Positions 52,246 to 61,653 are shown, counted from the first letter of the stretch. The stretch is 64,000 nucleotides of DNA from Sphingosinicella sp. (GCF_013911755.1 NZ_JACESP010000005.1:1-64000); one strand, 5' to 3'. The notes: a model not told the origin generated them from the letters alone. Numbers and translations: made by a program.

Positions 52246-53082
52246 ATGGATTCGCTGGTAACGACGGAATGGCTCGCGAAAGAGCTTGGCGCAAACGACC
52301 TGCGCATCGTCGATGCCTCCTACTTCCTTGACGCGCGCGATGCCCGCGCCGAGTTCGAGGCCGCGCACATTCCCGGCGCCGTGTTCATGGATCTCGGCGA
52401 GCTCTCCGATACCGGCTCCAGCCTGCCGAACATGGTGCCCAGCGCCGAGAAGTTCGCGAGCCGCATGCAGGCGATCGGCCTTGGCGACGGCAGCCGCATC
52501 GTCGTTTACGACAACTCGCCCCTGCGCTCCTCGGCGCGTGCGTGGTGGTTGCTGAACCTCTTCGGCGCGCATGAAGTTGCGATCCTCGATGGCGGCCTCC
52601 AGAAGTGGAAGGCCGAAGGCCGCGCGATGGAATCGGGCAAGCCCGTGGTGCGCCATCGCCACTTCACCGTCTGGAAGGACAAGGCGCAGGTCCGCGACCT
52701 CGCGCAGATGAAGGAAAACCTGAAGACCAAGGCCGAGCAGGTCGTCGACGCGCGCGGCGCGGCCCGCTTCCGCGGCGAGGAGCCGGAAACCCGCCCCGGC
52801 GTCCGACCCGGTCACATCCCGGGCTCGTTCAATCTGCCCTACACCGAGCTTTTCAACGAGGACGGCACCTTCAAGCAGGGTGAAGCGCTGCGCGGCGCTT
52901 TCCGCGAAGTCGGCGTCGATCCGGATCAGCCTGTCGTCACCACCTGCGGTTCGGGCGTCACTGCCGCCGTGCTCTCGTTCGGGCTGCACCTGCTCGGCGC
53001 GAAGAAGACCGCGCTCTATGACGGTTCATGGTCCGAGTGGGGCGGCGAGGCGGACACGCCCGTCGTGACCGGAGCGGCGTGA
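52246..53082 (+). CDS. sseA: 3-mercaptopyruvate sulfurtransferase
   Basis: The 278-residue protein has two rhodanese domains. The active loop is CGSGVTA with C234, the form typical of 3-mercaptopyruvate sulfurtransferases rather than thiosulfate sulfurtransferases. It moves sulfur from mercaptopyruvate to thiols or cyanide. AAGGAG lies six bases before the ATG. Its stop overlaps the GTG of metC (GTGA), so the two sulfur-amino-acid genes should be co-translated. Confidence 0.93.
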   Translation: MDSLVTTEWLAKELGANDLRIVDASYFLDARDARAEFEAAHIPGAVFMDLGELSDTGSSLPNMVPSAEKFASRMQAIGLGDGSRIVVYDNSPLRSSARAWWLLNLFGAHEVAILDGGLQKWKAEGRAMESGKPVVRHRHFTVWKDKAQVRDLAQMKENLKTKAEQVVDARGAARFRGEEPETRPGVRPGHIPGSFNLPYTELFNEDGTFKQGEALRGAFREVGVDPDQPVVTTCGSGVTAAVLSFGLHLLGAKKTALYDGSWSEWGGEADTPVVTGAA

Positions 53083-54260
53083 GCGGCGACGAAGACGACG
53101 CCCCAGCCACGAAGCTCGTCCACGCCGGGCGCCGCCCGGAATGGACGCACGGCGTCGTTAATCCGCCGGTCTACCGCGCCTCGACCTGTCTCTTCGAAAC
53201 GCTGGACGCCTACGAGGCGGCATCGCGCAACCCGGATGCAGGGCTCTACTACGGCCGCCGCGGCACACCCACGCAGTGGGCACTCGCCGAGGCGCTGACC
53301 GAAATGGAGCCGGGCGCGGCGGGCACGCACCTGTTTCCGTCGGGCGTCGCTGCAATCGCTGCCGCGCTCATCGCCGCCACGTCCGCCGGCGACCACGTGC
53401 TGATGGCGGACAACGTCTACGAGCCGACGCGCGTGATGGCGAAGGCGCTGCTGGCGCGTAGCGGCATAGAGACGGAGTTCTACGACCCCCTCATCGGCGC
53501 GGATATCGCCGCGCTGATCCGCCCGAACACGCGCGTCATCTATCTGGAAAGCCCCGGCTCGCTGACCTTCGAGGTGCAGGATGTGTCCGCCATCGCGGCG
53601 CTCGCCCGCGCACGCGGCATCCTCACCATCCTCGACAACACATGGGCAACCCCCCTGCTCTTCCCCGCGATCCGCCACGGCGTCGATCTTTCGGTGCAGT
53701 CGCTCACCAAATACGTGGTCGGCCACAGCGACGCGCTGATGGGTTCGGTGACCGCTGCCCCCGATGCGTGGCAAAGCTTCCGCAACACAGCGCTCCGCCT
53801 CGGCCAGACCGCCGCGCCCGATGACTGCGCGCTCGCCCTGCGCGGCCTGCGCACGCTCGCCATCCGCATGGAACGTCACGGCAAAACCGCGCTGGCGCTT
53901 GCGCAGGCGCTCGCCGCGCACCCCGCCGTCGAGCGCGTGATCTGCCCCGCCCTGTCAGGCGACCCCGGCCACGCGCTGTGGACGCGTGATTTCAGCGGCT
54001 ACGCCAGCCTGTTCGCCATCGCGCTGAAACCGGGAAGCCGCGAGGCGCTTGCTGCCTGCGTGGACAATCTCCGCCATTTCGGCATGGGCTTCTCGTTCGG
54101 CGGCTACGAAAGCCTCGTGCTGCCCGTGAAGCCGCTGCGCACAGCGACCCGGTGGCAGACCGAAGGGCCCATGCTCCGCATCCACTGCGGGCTGGAGGAC
54201 GCAGACGACCTGATCGCAGACATGACCGCGGGGCTCGACCGGTATCTCGAAAACGCCTGA
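53079..54260 (+). CDS. metC: Cystathionine beta-lyase
   Basis: The 393-residue PLP enzyme of the Cys/Met metabolism family cleaves cystathionine to homocysteine, pyruvate and ammonia. The PLP lysine is K211 in SLTKYVVGHSD. TKLVHAGRRPEWTHGVVNPPVYRAST and YYGRRGTPTQ are typical of the MetC subgroup. It starts at GTG 53079, overlapping sseA. Shared expression suggests balancing of homocysteine and sulfur transfer. Confidence 0.93.
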   Translation: MSGDEDDAPATKLVHAGRRPEWTHGVVNPPVYRASTCLFETLDAYEAASRNPDAGLYYGRRGTPTQWALAEALTEMEPGAAGTHLFPSGVAAIAAALIAATSAGDHVLMADNVYEPTRVMAKALLARSGIETEFYDPLIGADIAALIRPNTRVIYLESPGSLTFEVQDVSAIAALARARGILTILDNTWATPLLFPAIRHGVDLSVQSLTKYVVGHSDALMGSVTAAPDAWQSFRNTALRLGQTAAPDDCALALRGLRTLAIRMERHGKTALALAQALAAHPAVERVICPALSGDPGHALWTRDFSGYASLFAIALKPGSREALAACVDNLRHFGMGFSFGGYESLVLPVKPLRTATRWQTEGPMLRIHCGLEDADDLIADMTAGLDRYLENA

Positions 54261-54281
54261 CGCAAGGGCTGTGCGTCACCC

Positions 54282-55410
54282 TCAGTCGTCGTCGGAAACG
54301 ACCACCTTCTCGCCCGTCACGCGCTGCGCGAGCGCCGCCGCCATGAAGTCGTCCAGATCGCCGTCGAGCACATCATCCGGGCTCGTGTTGACGATGCCCG
54401 TGCGCAGGTCCTTCACCTGCTGATAGGGCTGCAGCACGTAGCTGCGAATCTGGTGGCCCCAGCCGATGTCGGTCTTGGTCGCGTTCACCGCGTTCGCCTC
54501 AGCCTCGCGCTTCTGAAGCTCAGCCTCATAGAGGCGCGCCTTCAGCTGCTTCATCGCTTCGGCACGGTTCTTGTGCTGGCTGCGCTGGTTCTGGCAGGCG
54601 ACGATGATGCCGGTGGGAACGTGCGTGATGCGCACGGCGCTGTCGGTGGTGTTGACGTGCTGCCCGCCGGCGCCCGAGGCGCGGTAGGTGTCGATCTTCA
54701 GGTCGCTTTCGTTGACCTCGATGGCGATGTCGTCATCCACCACGGGATAAACCCACACGCTCGCAAAGCTCGTGTGCCGCCGTGCCGCGCTGTCATACGG
54801 GCTGATGCGGACCAACCGGTGTACGCCGCTCTCGGTCTTGGCGTAGCCATAGGCGTTCTCGCCCTTCACCATCAGTGTCGCGGACTTGATGCCCGCCTGT
54901 TCACCGCCGTGATAATCGACGAGCTCGACCTTGTTGCCCCGTCGTTCCGCCCAGCGCTGATACATGCGCAGCAGCATGGAGGCCCAGTCCTGGCTCTCCG
55001 TTCCGCCCGCCCCCGCATTGATCTCGATATAGGTGTCGTTCGCGTCGGCCTCGCCCGAAAGCAGCGCGGCGACCTTATCCTTGTCGGCACGGTTCGCGAG
55101 CGCCTCGAGCGCGGCGACGCCGTCGTTCACGAGATCCTCGTCGCCTTCCGCCTCGGCCATCTCGATCAGCTCGACGGTATCGTCGAGTTCGGTCTGGATG
55201 CTCCGCGTCGCCTGGATCGCCTCATCGAGGCGGCGCCGCTCCAGCATCAGCTTCTGCGCGGCCTTGGGATCGTTCCAGAGATCGGGATTCTCGGCCTCGG
55301 CGTTCAGCTCATCGAGACGTTTGAGGGCGACATCCCAGTCAAAGAAACCTCCTCAGCAGGGCCAGCGCCTGCTTGATCCGGTCGACATGATTGAGCGCTT
55401 CAGCGCGCAT
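54282..55410 (-). CDS. prfB: Peptide chain release factor 2 (programmed +1 frameshift)
   Basis: RF2 of 375 residues recognises UGA and UAA stops. Translation starts at ATG 55410 ([20 protein letters not shown]), reaches CTT-TGA at 55344-55339 and shifts +1 by skipping T55341 to continue as [22 protein letters not shown] in frame to 54282. The GGQ motif that triggers hydrolysis is present ([10 protein letters not shown]), and the stop-reading loop begins RISPYDS, in place of the E. coli SPF. The coding path is therefore 55410-55342 joined to 55340-54282. Naive gene calling would start at the internal ATG 55247 and lose 54 residues. Confidence 0.95.
55338..55353 (-). promoter_or_regulatory. prfB recoding site
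   Basis: On the minus strand AGGAGG (55353-55348) is followed by TTT, CTT, TGA and C. This is the known RF2 autoregulation site: an internal Shine-Dalgarno three bases before CTT-TGA-C. Low RF2 delays termination at UGA and lets the ribosome slip +1. Confidence 0.95.
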
Positions 55411-55443
55411 TGTCCTGTTCCTGTCCGTTGAAAGTGGCGGGTT

Positions 55444-57909
55444 CTAGTAAATGCCGCCGGTGGATTGCAAGAAGTCGCTGTCCGATCGTACGACTTCACG
55501 CTTCGCGAACGGATCGTAAGCGGCAGCGACGCGGCGCGGTTCGCTTTCGGGCTTGAACGCTTCCCAGATCACGGCGGCGCGCGGATCGGTATCAACCTGC
55601 CAGCCACCGTATACGCGCTTTCCCGAACGCCGGTCGATCCGCACCATCCGCACGCCGGGCGATATCTCGAAAGGCCGTTTCGGCGCGTCCTTCAGCGCGG
55701 CGATGGCGAACTGCTTGAAAACGGGCGCGGCGAGCGTGCCGCCCTGCGCGTAGCCGCCCATATTCTGCGGATCGTCGAAGCCGATATAAAGCCCCGCGAC
55801 GATATCCGCGGTGCCACCCACGAACCATACGTTGGTCGGGCCGTTCGTGGTGCCGGTCTTGCCGAACATCGGCCGATTGAGGTCGCGCAGCACCACCGCC
55901 GTGCCACGCTGCACGACACCTTCGAGCATGTGCACCACCTGATAGGCGGTCTTCGCGTCCATCGCCTGCGGCCGGGCATCGGCGGGACGCGGCATCGCGT
56001 CGCCGTCCCAGTCCGGCGCGTTGCAGCCTGCGCAGTCGCGCGCATCAGCGCGGTAGATCGTGCGGCCGTGCCGGTCCTGAATGAGATCGTAGAGCACCGG
56101 TGACTGCCGCTTGCCGCCGTTCGCGAGCATCGCATAGGCGTTCGTCAGCTTCATCACCGTCGTCTCGCCCGCGCCGAGCGACATCGAAAGCACCGGCGCC
56201 AGCTTGGCGATACCCATCTGGTCGATCGTTTCGACGACCTTGTCCATGCCCGTATTGTAGGCAAGGCGCACGGTCATCAGGTTGCGCGATTGTTCAAGAC
56301 CCCAGCGCATTGTCTGCGGGCCCGCGTAGCCGCCCGAGAAGTTGCGGAAGCACTTGGTGCCGAGCGAACGCGTCTGGAACACGCAGTAGGGTCCGTCGAC
56401 GATCACCGACGCGGGTGTGTAGCCGTTGTCGAGCGCGGCGGCATAGACGAACGGCTTGATCGCCGACCCCGGCTGCCGCATCGCCTGCGTGGCGCGGTTG
56501 TATTGCGAGCGCCGCGCGTCGAACCCGCCGACCATCGCCAGCACGCGCCCCGTGGAAACCTCCATCACCACCATGCCGCCGCCGACGTCCGGGATCTGGC
56601 GTAGCGTGTAATCGTCGCCGGAAAGGCGCTTCACGGGGATGACGTCCCCTGGCGCGAGCCGCTGGAACGCCGGCACGCCGACGCCCCGCACGGGGATCGA
56701 AGCGTTCTGCGCGGACATGCGGCCGTTCGTTCCGTCTTCAAAGCCGAGCGAGATCACCCCGCCCGCCTTTTCGAGCACCACGGCCGCGCGCCAGTCATCG
56801 TAGCCGACCGGCAGGTTCACGGCGCGCAGGCGCTGCGGCCAGCCCTCGCCGAGCTCGATCTTGTCGGTCACGCCGCGCCAGCCGCGCGGGCGGTCGTACT
56901 TCACGAGGCCGTCGCGCAGCGCCATTTCGGCGACGCGCTGCATCACCGGGTCGATCGTCGAGCGGATCCACAATCCGCCCGTGTAGATACCGTGTTCGCC
57001 CTCTTCGCCGTACTTTTCGACAAGTTCGCGGCGGATATCCTCAATGAAATAGGCGCCCGTGCGGTCGCGCGGAATTTCGGCGCGGTTGACCACCACGATC
57101 GGCTCGGCGGCAGCGGCGCGTGCTTCGGCAGCGGTAACGTAGCCGTTCTCGGCCATCTGCCCCAGCACCCAGTTGCGTCGGGCAAGCGCCCGGACACGGC
57201 CCTTTTCGGTGGCGGGGTTGTAGTTGGCGGGCGCCTTCGGCAGCACGGCGAGGAACGCCGTCTGGGAAAGCGAAAGCTCATCGACGGGCTTGTTGAAATA
57301 GGCGAACGACGCCGCCTGCACGCCATAGGCGCTGCGGCCGAGGAAAATCTGGTTGAGGTAGAGCTCGATGATCTCAGGCTTGGTCAGCGCCTGCTCGATG
57401 CGCCGGGCAAGGAAAATCTCCTTCACCTTGCGCACATAGCTCACCTCGTTCGTCAGCAGCAGGTTCTTTGCCACCTGCTGCGTGATCGTGGAAGCACCGA
57501 CGGGCCGCTTGCCCGTGCCCATCGCTTTCAAATTCGTGATCGCCGCCTGAAAGATGCCGGGCAGATCGATGCCGGGGTGCGTGAAGAACGTCTTGTCCTC
57601 GGCGGAAACGAACGCGCCCACGAGCTGTTTCGGCGTCTGCTCGTAATCGAGGAAAATGCGCCGCTCGCGCGCGAAGCTCGTGAAGGGCGTCCCGTCCGCC
57701 GCGCGCACATGGCTCGGCAGCGGCGGTTCATACTCGGCAAGCTGCGCCGCGTCGGGAAGCCCGCGCGCAAAGATCAGCCAGGCGGCGAACACGACGAGGA
57801 TGCCAAGCAGTACCGCGCCACCCGCGACATAGCTGAGCGCCCGCGCCCAACGCGGCAGGGCACGGAACCGGCTTTTGAGGTCGCCGAGAATCTGGGCAAG
57901 ACGTGCCAT
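55444..57909 (-). CDS. mrcA: Penicillin-binding protein 1A (bifunctional)
   Basis: The 821-residue class A PBP polymerises and cross-links peptidoglycan. It has one N-terminal membrane span (about 27-48). The glycosyltransferase domain follows with catalytic E104 in SAEDKTFFTHPG, then TQQVAKNLLL and LYLNQIFLG. The OB-like ODD insert comes next. The transpeptidase domain shows SAIK, SRN and GKTGTT. It ends in a short disordered tail. prfB follows on the same strand. In many Alphaproteobacteria mrcA follows amiC directly, whereas here two plus-strand genes lie between. Confidence 0.95.
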   Translation of the reverse strand: MARLAQILGDLKSRFRALPRWARALSYVAGGAVLLGILVVFAAWLIFARGLPDAAQLAEYEPPLPSHVRAADGTPFTSFARERRIFLDYEQTPKQLVGAFVSAEDKTFFTHPGIDLPGIFQAAITNLKAMGTGKRPVGASTITQQVAKNLLLTNEVSYVRKVKEIFLARRIEQALTKPEIIELYLNQIFLGRSAYGVQAASFAYFNKPVDELSLSQTAFLAVLPKAPANYNPATEKGRVRALARRNWVLGQMAENGYVTAAEARAAAAEPIVVVNRAEIPRDRTGAYFIEDIRRELVEKYGEEGEHGIYTGGLWIRSTIDPVMQRVAEMALRDGLVKYDRPRGWRGVTDKIELGEGWPQRLRAVNLPVGYDDWRAAVVLEKAGGVISLGFEDGTNGRMSAQNASIPVRGVGVPAFQRLAPGDVIPVKRLSGDDYTLRQIPDVGGGMVVMEVSTGRVLAMVGGFDARRSQYNRATQAMRQPGSAIKPFVYAAALDNGYTPASVIVDGPYCVFQTRSLGTKCFRNFSGGYAGPQTMRWGLEQSRNLMTVRLAYNTGMDKVVETIDQMGIAKLAPVLSMSLGAGETTVMKLTNAYAMLANGGKRQSPVLYDLIQDRHGRTIYRADARDCAGCNAPDWDGDAMPRPADARPQAMDAKTAYQVVHMLEGVVQRGTAVVLRDLNRPMFGKTGTTNGPTNVWFVGGTADIVAGLYIGFDDPQNMGGYAQGGTLAAPVFKQFAIAALKDAPKRPFEISPGVRMVRIDRRSGKRVYGGWQVDTDPRAAVIWEAFKPESEPRRVAAAYDPFAKREVVRSDSDFLQSTGGIY

Positions 57910-58039
57910 CGACGCTGCCTATAGCAGGCCGGCAGCCAGTCTCAAGCCGGACGCGCCGAACCGCACCTGGCACGCCAACGTCATCGTCCCGCAACACGAC
58001 TGGCATCGAACCGTTACCAAGCGTTGCTAACCGGCCGCC

Positions 58040-59080
58040 ATGGATACGGATTTTCCCCACGAACATTGCCTGCAGATCCCCGCGCATCTGAAGGCCTCGC
58101 TCAGAATCATGCTGCTGGCCAAGCACGCCTGCGGCGATGGCAGCCATGACCGCGTGGACGGCAACCACGCCGTCTATCACCACGAGCTGCGAAGCACGCT
58201 CGAGAAGATTGGCCTCAATGTCGTGACCGCAAACAGTTTCGACGCGCTGTTTGCTGAGCCCGACGTCGATTTCGTGTTCCCGCTGCTGAACCGCGCCGGG
58301 TTCCTCAACAGCGAGATGCTGGCGCCGCTGCTGCTTCAGCGTCTCGGCATTCCTTATCTCGGCGCCTCGCCGATCCTGCGCGGGCTTTCGGACGACAAGC
58401 ACCTGATGAAGCTCGTCGCCCGCCAGCACGGTGTGCCGACGTCGGATTGGCGCATCCTCCGTCGCGGCACCGATCTTGCCGCCGTGGCGGCGCTGGACGC
58501 CGCGCGCTACATCGTGAAGCCGAATGCGTCCTCGGCCTCTTGGGGTATCGGCGTCACTGAAAGCTGGTCGGGCGCGCTCGCGCACGCCGCGCACCTCCAC
58601 ACTGCGGGCCACGATGCGATCATCGAGCCGTGGCTGCCCCTTCTCGATGTCGCCGTGCCGGTTGTCGGCGGCCGCGCGGCGGAGCCGTGGCTGTTGCCGG
58701 CGATGGCCTACATCCCAGCCGACCCCGATGCGCTCCGCAGCTACGAGGAGAAGCGCGCGCTTACCGAGCAGCGGGACGACCCGCTCGAAGTGCTGGCGAA
58801 TTCCCGCGTCGCCGAGCGGCTTTACGCGATGACGCGCACGCTTTGCCGCGAGCTCTGGCCGTTTGATTACGGCCGCTTCGAATTCCGCTACGATCCGGCG
58901 ACCGAGAGCGTGTGGTTCATGGAAGTGAACCTCTCCTGCAATCTCTGGTCGAAAAAGAGCATCTCCCGCTCCGCCGCGACGCTCGGCATCGAGCATCACG
59001 AGCTCGTCGAGTCCATCGTCGCGCATAGCCTGTGGCGGCAGGGGCTGATAACCGCCGCTTCGGACCGGCTTGTCGCCTGA
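58040..59080 (+). CDS. ATP-grasp enzyme, D-Ala-D-Ala ligase-like
   Basis: The 346-residue protein has the ATP-grasp order seen in D-alanine ligases: FVFPLLNRAGFLNSEM and LGIPYLGASPILRGLSDDKHLMK (central region), YIVKPNASSASWGIGV (phosphate loop), and the Mg site FMEVNLSCN with the E-x-N pair. Residues between 215 and 275 differ from standard Ddl, and the N-terminal domain is short. It should join a carboxylate to an amine with ATP; true D-Ala-D-Ala ligase activity is doubtful, since that gene usually sits with murC and ftsQ. The nucleotidyltransferase gene starts one base after its stop. Promoter region is shared with divergent mrcA. Confidence 0.75.
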   Translation: MDTDFPHEHCLQIPAHLKASLRIMLLAKHACGDGSHDRVDGNHAVYHHELRSTLEKIGLNVVTANSFDALFAEPDVDFVFPLLNRAGFLNSEMLAPLLLQRLGIPYLGASPILRGLSDDKHLMKLVARQHGVPTSDWRILRRGTDLAAVAALDAARYIVKPNASSASWGIGVTESWSGALAHAAHLHTAGHDAIIEPWLPLLDVAVPVVGGRAAEPWLLPAMAYIPADPDALRSYEEKRALTEQRDDPLEVLANSRVAERLYAMTRTLCRELWPFDYGRFEFRYDPATESVWFMEVNLSCNLWSKKSISRSAATLGIEHHELVESIVAHSLWRQGLITAASDRLVA

Positions 59081-59081
59081 A

Positions 59082-59930
59082 ATGAGCGCCGCCTTCTCCG
59101 CCATCGTGCTCGCGGGCAAGCGCGACGGGCGCCTCGATCCGCTCGCCGCGAACGCGGGCGTCTCGCACAAGTGCCTTGTCCCCGTCGCCGGCAAGCCGAT
59201 GCTCCTCCACGTCCTCGAAGCGCTCGACGCATCCCCGGGGGTTGCCCGGATCGTCGTTTCGATCGACGCGCCTGAAATTCTCGCGCCGCTCATCCGGCAT
59301 CTCGGCAGCGGACGCATCCTCGTGGAGCGCTCCGCGCCCAATCTGGTCGACAGCGTGATCGGCGCCGCGGATGCATCCGCCCCGCCCTTCCTCGTCACCA
59401 CCGCCGACAACGTGAACCTGACCCCCGCGAGCGTCGCCGAAATCCTCGCGGCGGCGCAAGGCGCAGACGCCGCCGTCGCATTCGCCCGGCGCGAGCGCGT
59501 GATCGCCGCCCACCCGGACGGGCAACGCCGCTTCTACCGCTTCCGCTGCGGCGAATATTCGAACTGCAACACCTACGTGATCGGCTCGCGCGAAGCACTG
59601 AAAGCCGCCGAAGTCTTCCGGGGCGGTGGCCAGTTCGCCAAATTTCCGATGCGGATCGTGAAGGCGTTCGGCCTCCTCAACCTCATCCGCTTCCGCTACG
59701 GCCTAGCGACGCTCAGCGGCGCATTCCGCGGTTTCTCGCGGCGGTTCGGCTTCGCCATCCATCCCGTCCTCGTCACCGACGGCGCGCTTGCCATCGATGT
59801 CGACAACGAGCGCACGCTGCATGTCGCCGAGACGATCCTCAGCGAGCGCGGTTCAGCGCTGGGCGAGCCGCCGCAGGAAATGCGCCTCGACCGCACGGCG
59901 CACAGCCTTGGCGATCCGCTGCTGGCCTGA
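59082..59930 (+). CDS. MobA-like nucleotidyltransferase
   Basis: The 282-residue protein has the NTP-transferase Rossmann start FSAIVLAGKRDGRLDPLA, then HKCLVPVAGKPMLLHVLEAL, and TTADNVNLTP for the metal-binding Asp. It resembles MobA/GlmU-N-like enzymes that couple a sugar- or alcohol-phosphate to a nucleotide. C-terminal to the core lie about 110 residues with several Arg-rich stretches (FRGFSRRFGF). It is paired tightly with the ATP-grasp gene. Its last 78 bases overlap the 3' end of amiC on the other strand, an unusually long convergent overlap. The product and substrate are unknown. Confidence 0.75.
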   Translation: MSAAFSAIVLAGKRDGRLDPLAANAGVSHKCLVPVAGKPMLLHVLEALDASPGVARIVVSIDAPEILAPLIRHLGSGRILVERSAPNLVDSVIGAADASAPPFLVTTADNVNLTPASVAEILAAAQGADAAVAFARRERVIAAHPDGQRRFYRFRCGEYSNCNTYVIGSREALKAAEVFRGGGQFAKFPMRIVKAFGLLNLIRFRYGLATLSGAFRGFSRRFGFAIHPVLVTDGALAIDVDNERTLHVAETILSERGSALGEPPQEMRLDRTAHSLGDPLLA

Positions 59931-61169
59931 CGAGGAGAAGAGGAACTTCGAGTCCTCCTCGTTCGAAAGATAGCCTGTCTCCAGCAGCACCGAGGGCACA
60001 TCCGGCGCCTTCAGCACCAGGAACCCCGCGAAACGGTGGAACTGGCTGCGGACCTTGATGTCCTGCCGCATTTCGCGCTGGAGGATGGCGGCGAACTCAG
60101 CGGAGGTGTTCATCGTCTCGCGCTGCGCAAGGTCGATAAGGATGTCGGTCACCTCGTTGGTCTCGACCGCGAGATCGACGCCCGCGATGATGTCCGATCG
60201 GTTCTCCTTGGCGGCAAGGCGCGCCGCCTCGGCGTCGGACGCGGTCTCAGAGAGCGTATAGACCGTTGCGCCGCTCGCGTTCGGAACAGGTGCGCTGTCG
60301 GCATGCACGGAAATAAACAGCGCGGCATTGCTGTGCCGCGCAATGCCGAACCGGTCGCGGTGGCGCAAATAAGTGTCGTCGTCGCGCGTCAGGATCGCCT
60401 TTACGCGCCCCGAGGCGTCGAGTTCCTTTTTGATCGCCTTGGCGATCGCGAGAACCACGTCCTTCTCGTATTTCTTCTCGCCGAGCACGCTGATCGTGCC
60501 GACGTCCTTGCCGCCATGTCCGGCATCGATCACCACGACCGGCAACCGCCCTGCAAGGCGGGGGCGCGGCGCAACCGCCGCAACCTTCGTGGGCGGGAGC
60601 GCAGCGGGTTTCGCCGTCGTCGGCGCAACCTTGGCGGGGACCGCCGGGACAGGCTTCGGAACCGACTTCGGCGGTGGCGCCGCGGGCTGCATCGATGCGA
60701 CGATCGGCTTTTCCGCCTTCGGGGGCGTAGCGATCAGCGTCGTGCGTCCCGCCGCGACGAGTTTTGCGAATACGGCCTCCGTGGTCGGCGCCACGGTCAA
60801 CCGCAGTTTCCCGCCGGAAAACGTGCTTGACGTGATCCTCGCGGGCGATGCGAGGTCCAGAACCAGCCGCGCCGTATCAGTATCGAACTGGGCGTTCCGA
60901 ACCTTGGTGACAAGCCCGCCGCCCGGCGCGGACCCGCCCGGCGCCGTCATGCCGTCGAGATCGATGGCGAGCCGGGGCGGGCCGGACAATGCAAACGCCG
61001 AGACACGCCCGGCCCCCTCCGCACCGATGCTGACGGCAGCGCCGTCGCCGCTCGCGGTGACGACCGCATCGCCAAGCCGCGCGGCCATGGCGGGCGCGGA
61101 AAGCGTGATGCACGCCGCGATCAGCGGTGCGCAAAACGCCTGCCCTCCCCGCCTCAACCAGCGCGACAT
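59853..61169 (-). CDS. amiC: N-acetylmuramoyl-L-alanine amidase, AMIN + Amidase_3
   Basis: The 438-residue periplasmic amidase cleaves the bond between MurNAc and the stem peptide during septum splitting. It has a signal peptide (MSRWLRRGG ... APAMAA), an AMIN domain (about 35-130), a Pro/Ala/Lys-rich linker (about 150-205), and a zinc amidase domain with VVIDAGHGGKDVG, HRDRFGIARHSNAALFISVHADS and LLETGYLSNEEDS holding the zinc ligands and Glu. The start ATG 61169 places the signal peptide correctly. It is divergent from rne, as in other Alphaproteobacteria. Confidence 0.93.
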   Translation of the reverse strand: MSRWLRRGGQAFCAPLIAACITLSAPAMAARLGDAVVTASGDGAAVSIGAEGAGRVSAFALSGPPRLAIDLDGMTAPGGSAPGGGLVTKVRNAQFDTDTARLVLDLASPARITSSTFSGGKLRLTVAPTTEAVFAKLVAAGRTTLIATPPKAEKPIVASMQPAAPPPKSVPKPVPAVPAKVAPTTAKPAALPPTKVAAVAPRPRLAGRLPVVVIDAGHGGKDVGTISVLGEKKYEKDVVLAIAKAIKKELDASGRVKAILTRDDDTYLRHRDRFGIARHSNAALFISVHADSAPVPNASGATVYTLSETASDAEAARLAAKENRSDIIAGVDLAVETNEVTDILIDLAQRETMNTSAEFAAILQREMRQDIKVRSQFHRFAGFLVLKAPDVPSVLLETGYLSNEEDSKFLFSSSGQQRIAKAVRRAVEAHFLRRLAQR

Positions 61170-61653
61170 GTCCCATCCCCCGCAAGAGCACATTTGTTCG
61201 CCCGGAAACCCCCGGAAATGGCGAACTTCTGCCGAATCTTATGGTTAAGGTTCGGAGTATTCAAGTGAATTGCACATTTCCGTAACGCTTTGTGTTGTTC
61301 ATGCCACGCATAGCTGCTAGCAGACCGAATAGCGGCCAATGTCCGGTCCTTCGACAGTGTCCAAACCGTCTACTCTTTTACCGGGTCGATGGTTTCACGC
61401 CTTCCCGCGCGAAACGGCACTGGCATTCTGCCGGACGGGGAGATGCTGCCGCTAAGATCGAGGTTTTGACGCATGTCGGCAATGCGATGCCATGAGGAGA
61501 CGTTGAAGGCGATGGCCTTCCCCTCGGCGCGCGATATGCGGCTCGCCACAGTTCCAAACCATCGGAGCGCGGGCTTGCCCGACGCTCCCGTAACACGTGC
61601 CCCATCGCCTGCGGCTGAAGCCTCAGCGGTGCCGAGGCCTCGGAGAATACTAA
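61170..61653 (+). promoter_or_regulatory. Long structured leader region of rne (and amiC promoter region)
   Basis: No gene is seen in these 484 bases. On the plus strand GGAGCGCGGG (61565-61574) pairs with CCCG-A-CGCTCC (61579-61589) around a CTTG loop, with one bulged A. GGCGATGG (61508-61515) can pair with CCATCGCC (61603-61610) to enclose it. CCGAGGCCTCGG (61632-61643) is a perfect palindrome that includes part of the Shine-Dalgarno region CGGAG. RNase E controls its own mRNA through leader hairpins in enterobacteria; this leader looks able to do the same (inference). The amiC promoter should lie near 61170-61300. Confidence 0.55.

Noticed and set aside
55339-55341. In-frame TGA early in prfB taken as a broken gene
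   Set aside because: The stop sits in the conserved AGGAGG-TTT-CTT-TGA-C recoding context, so the gene is intact.
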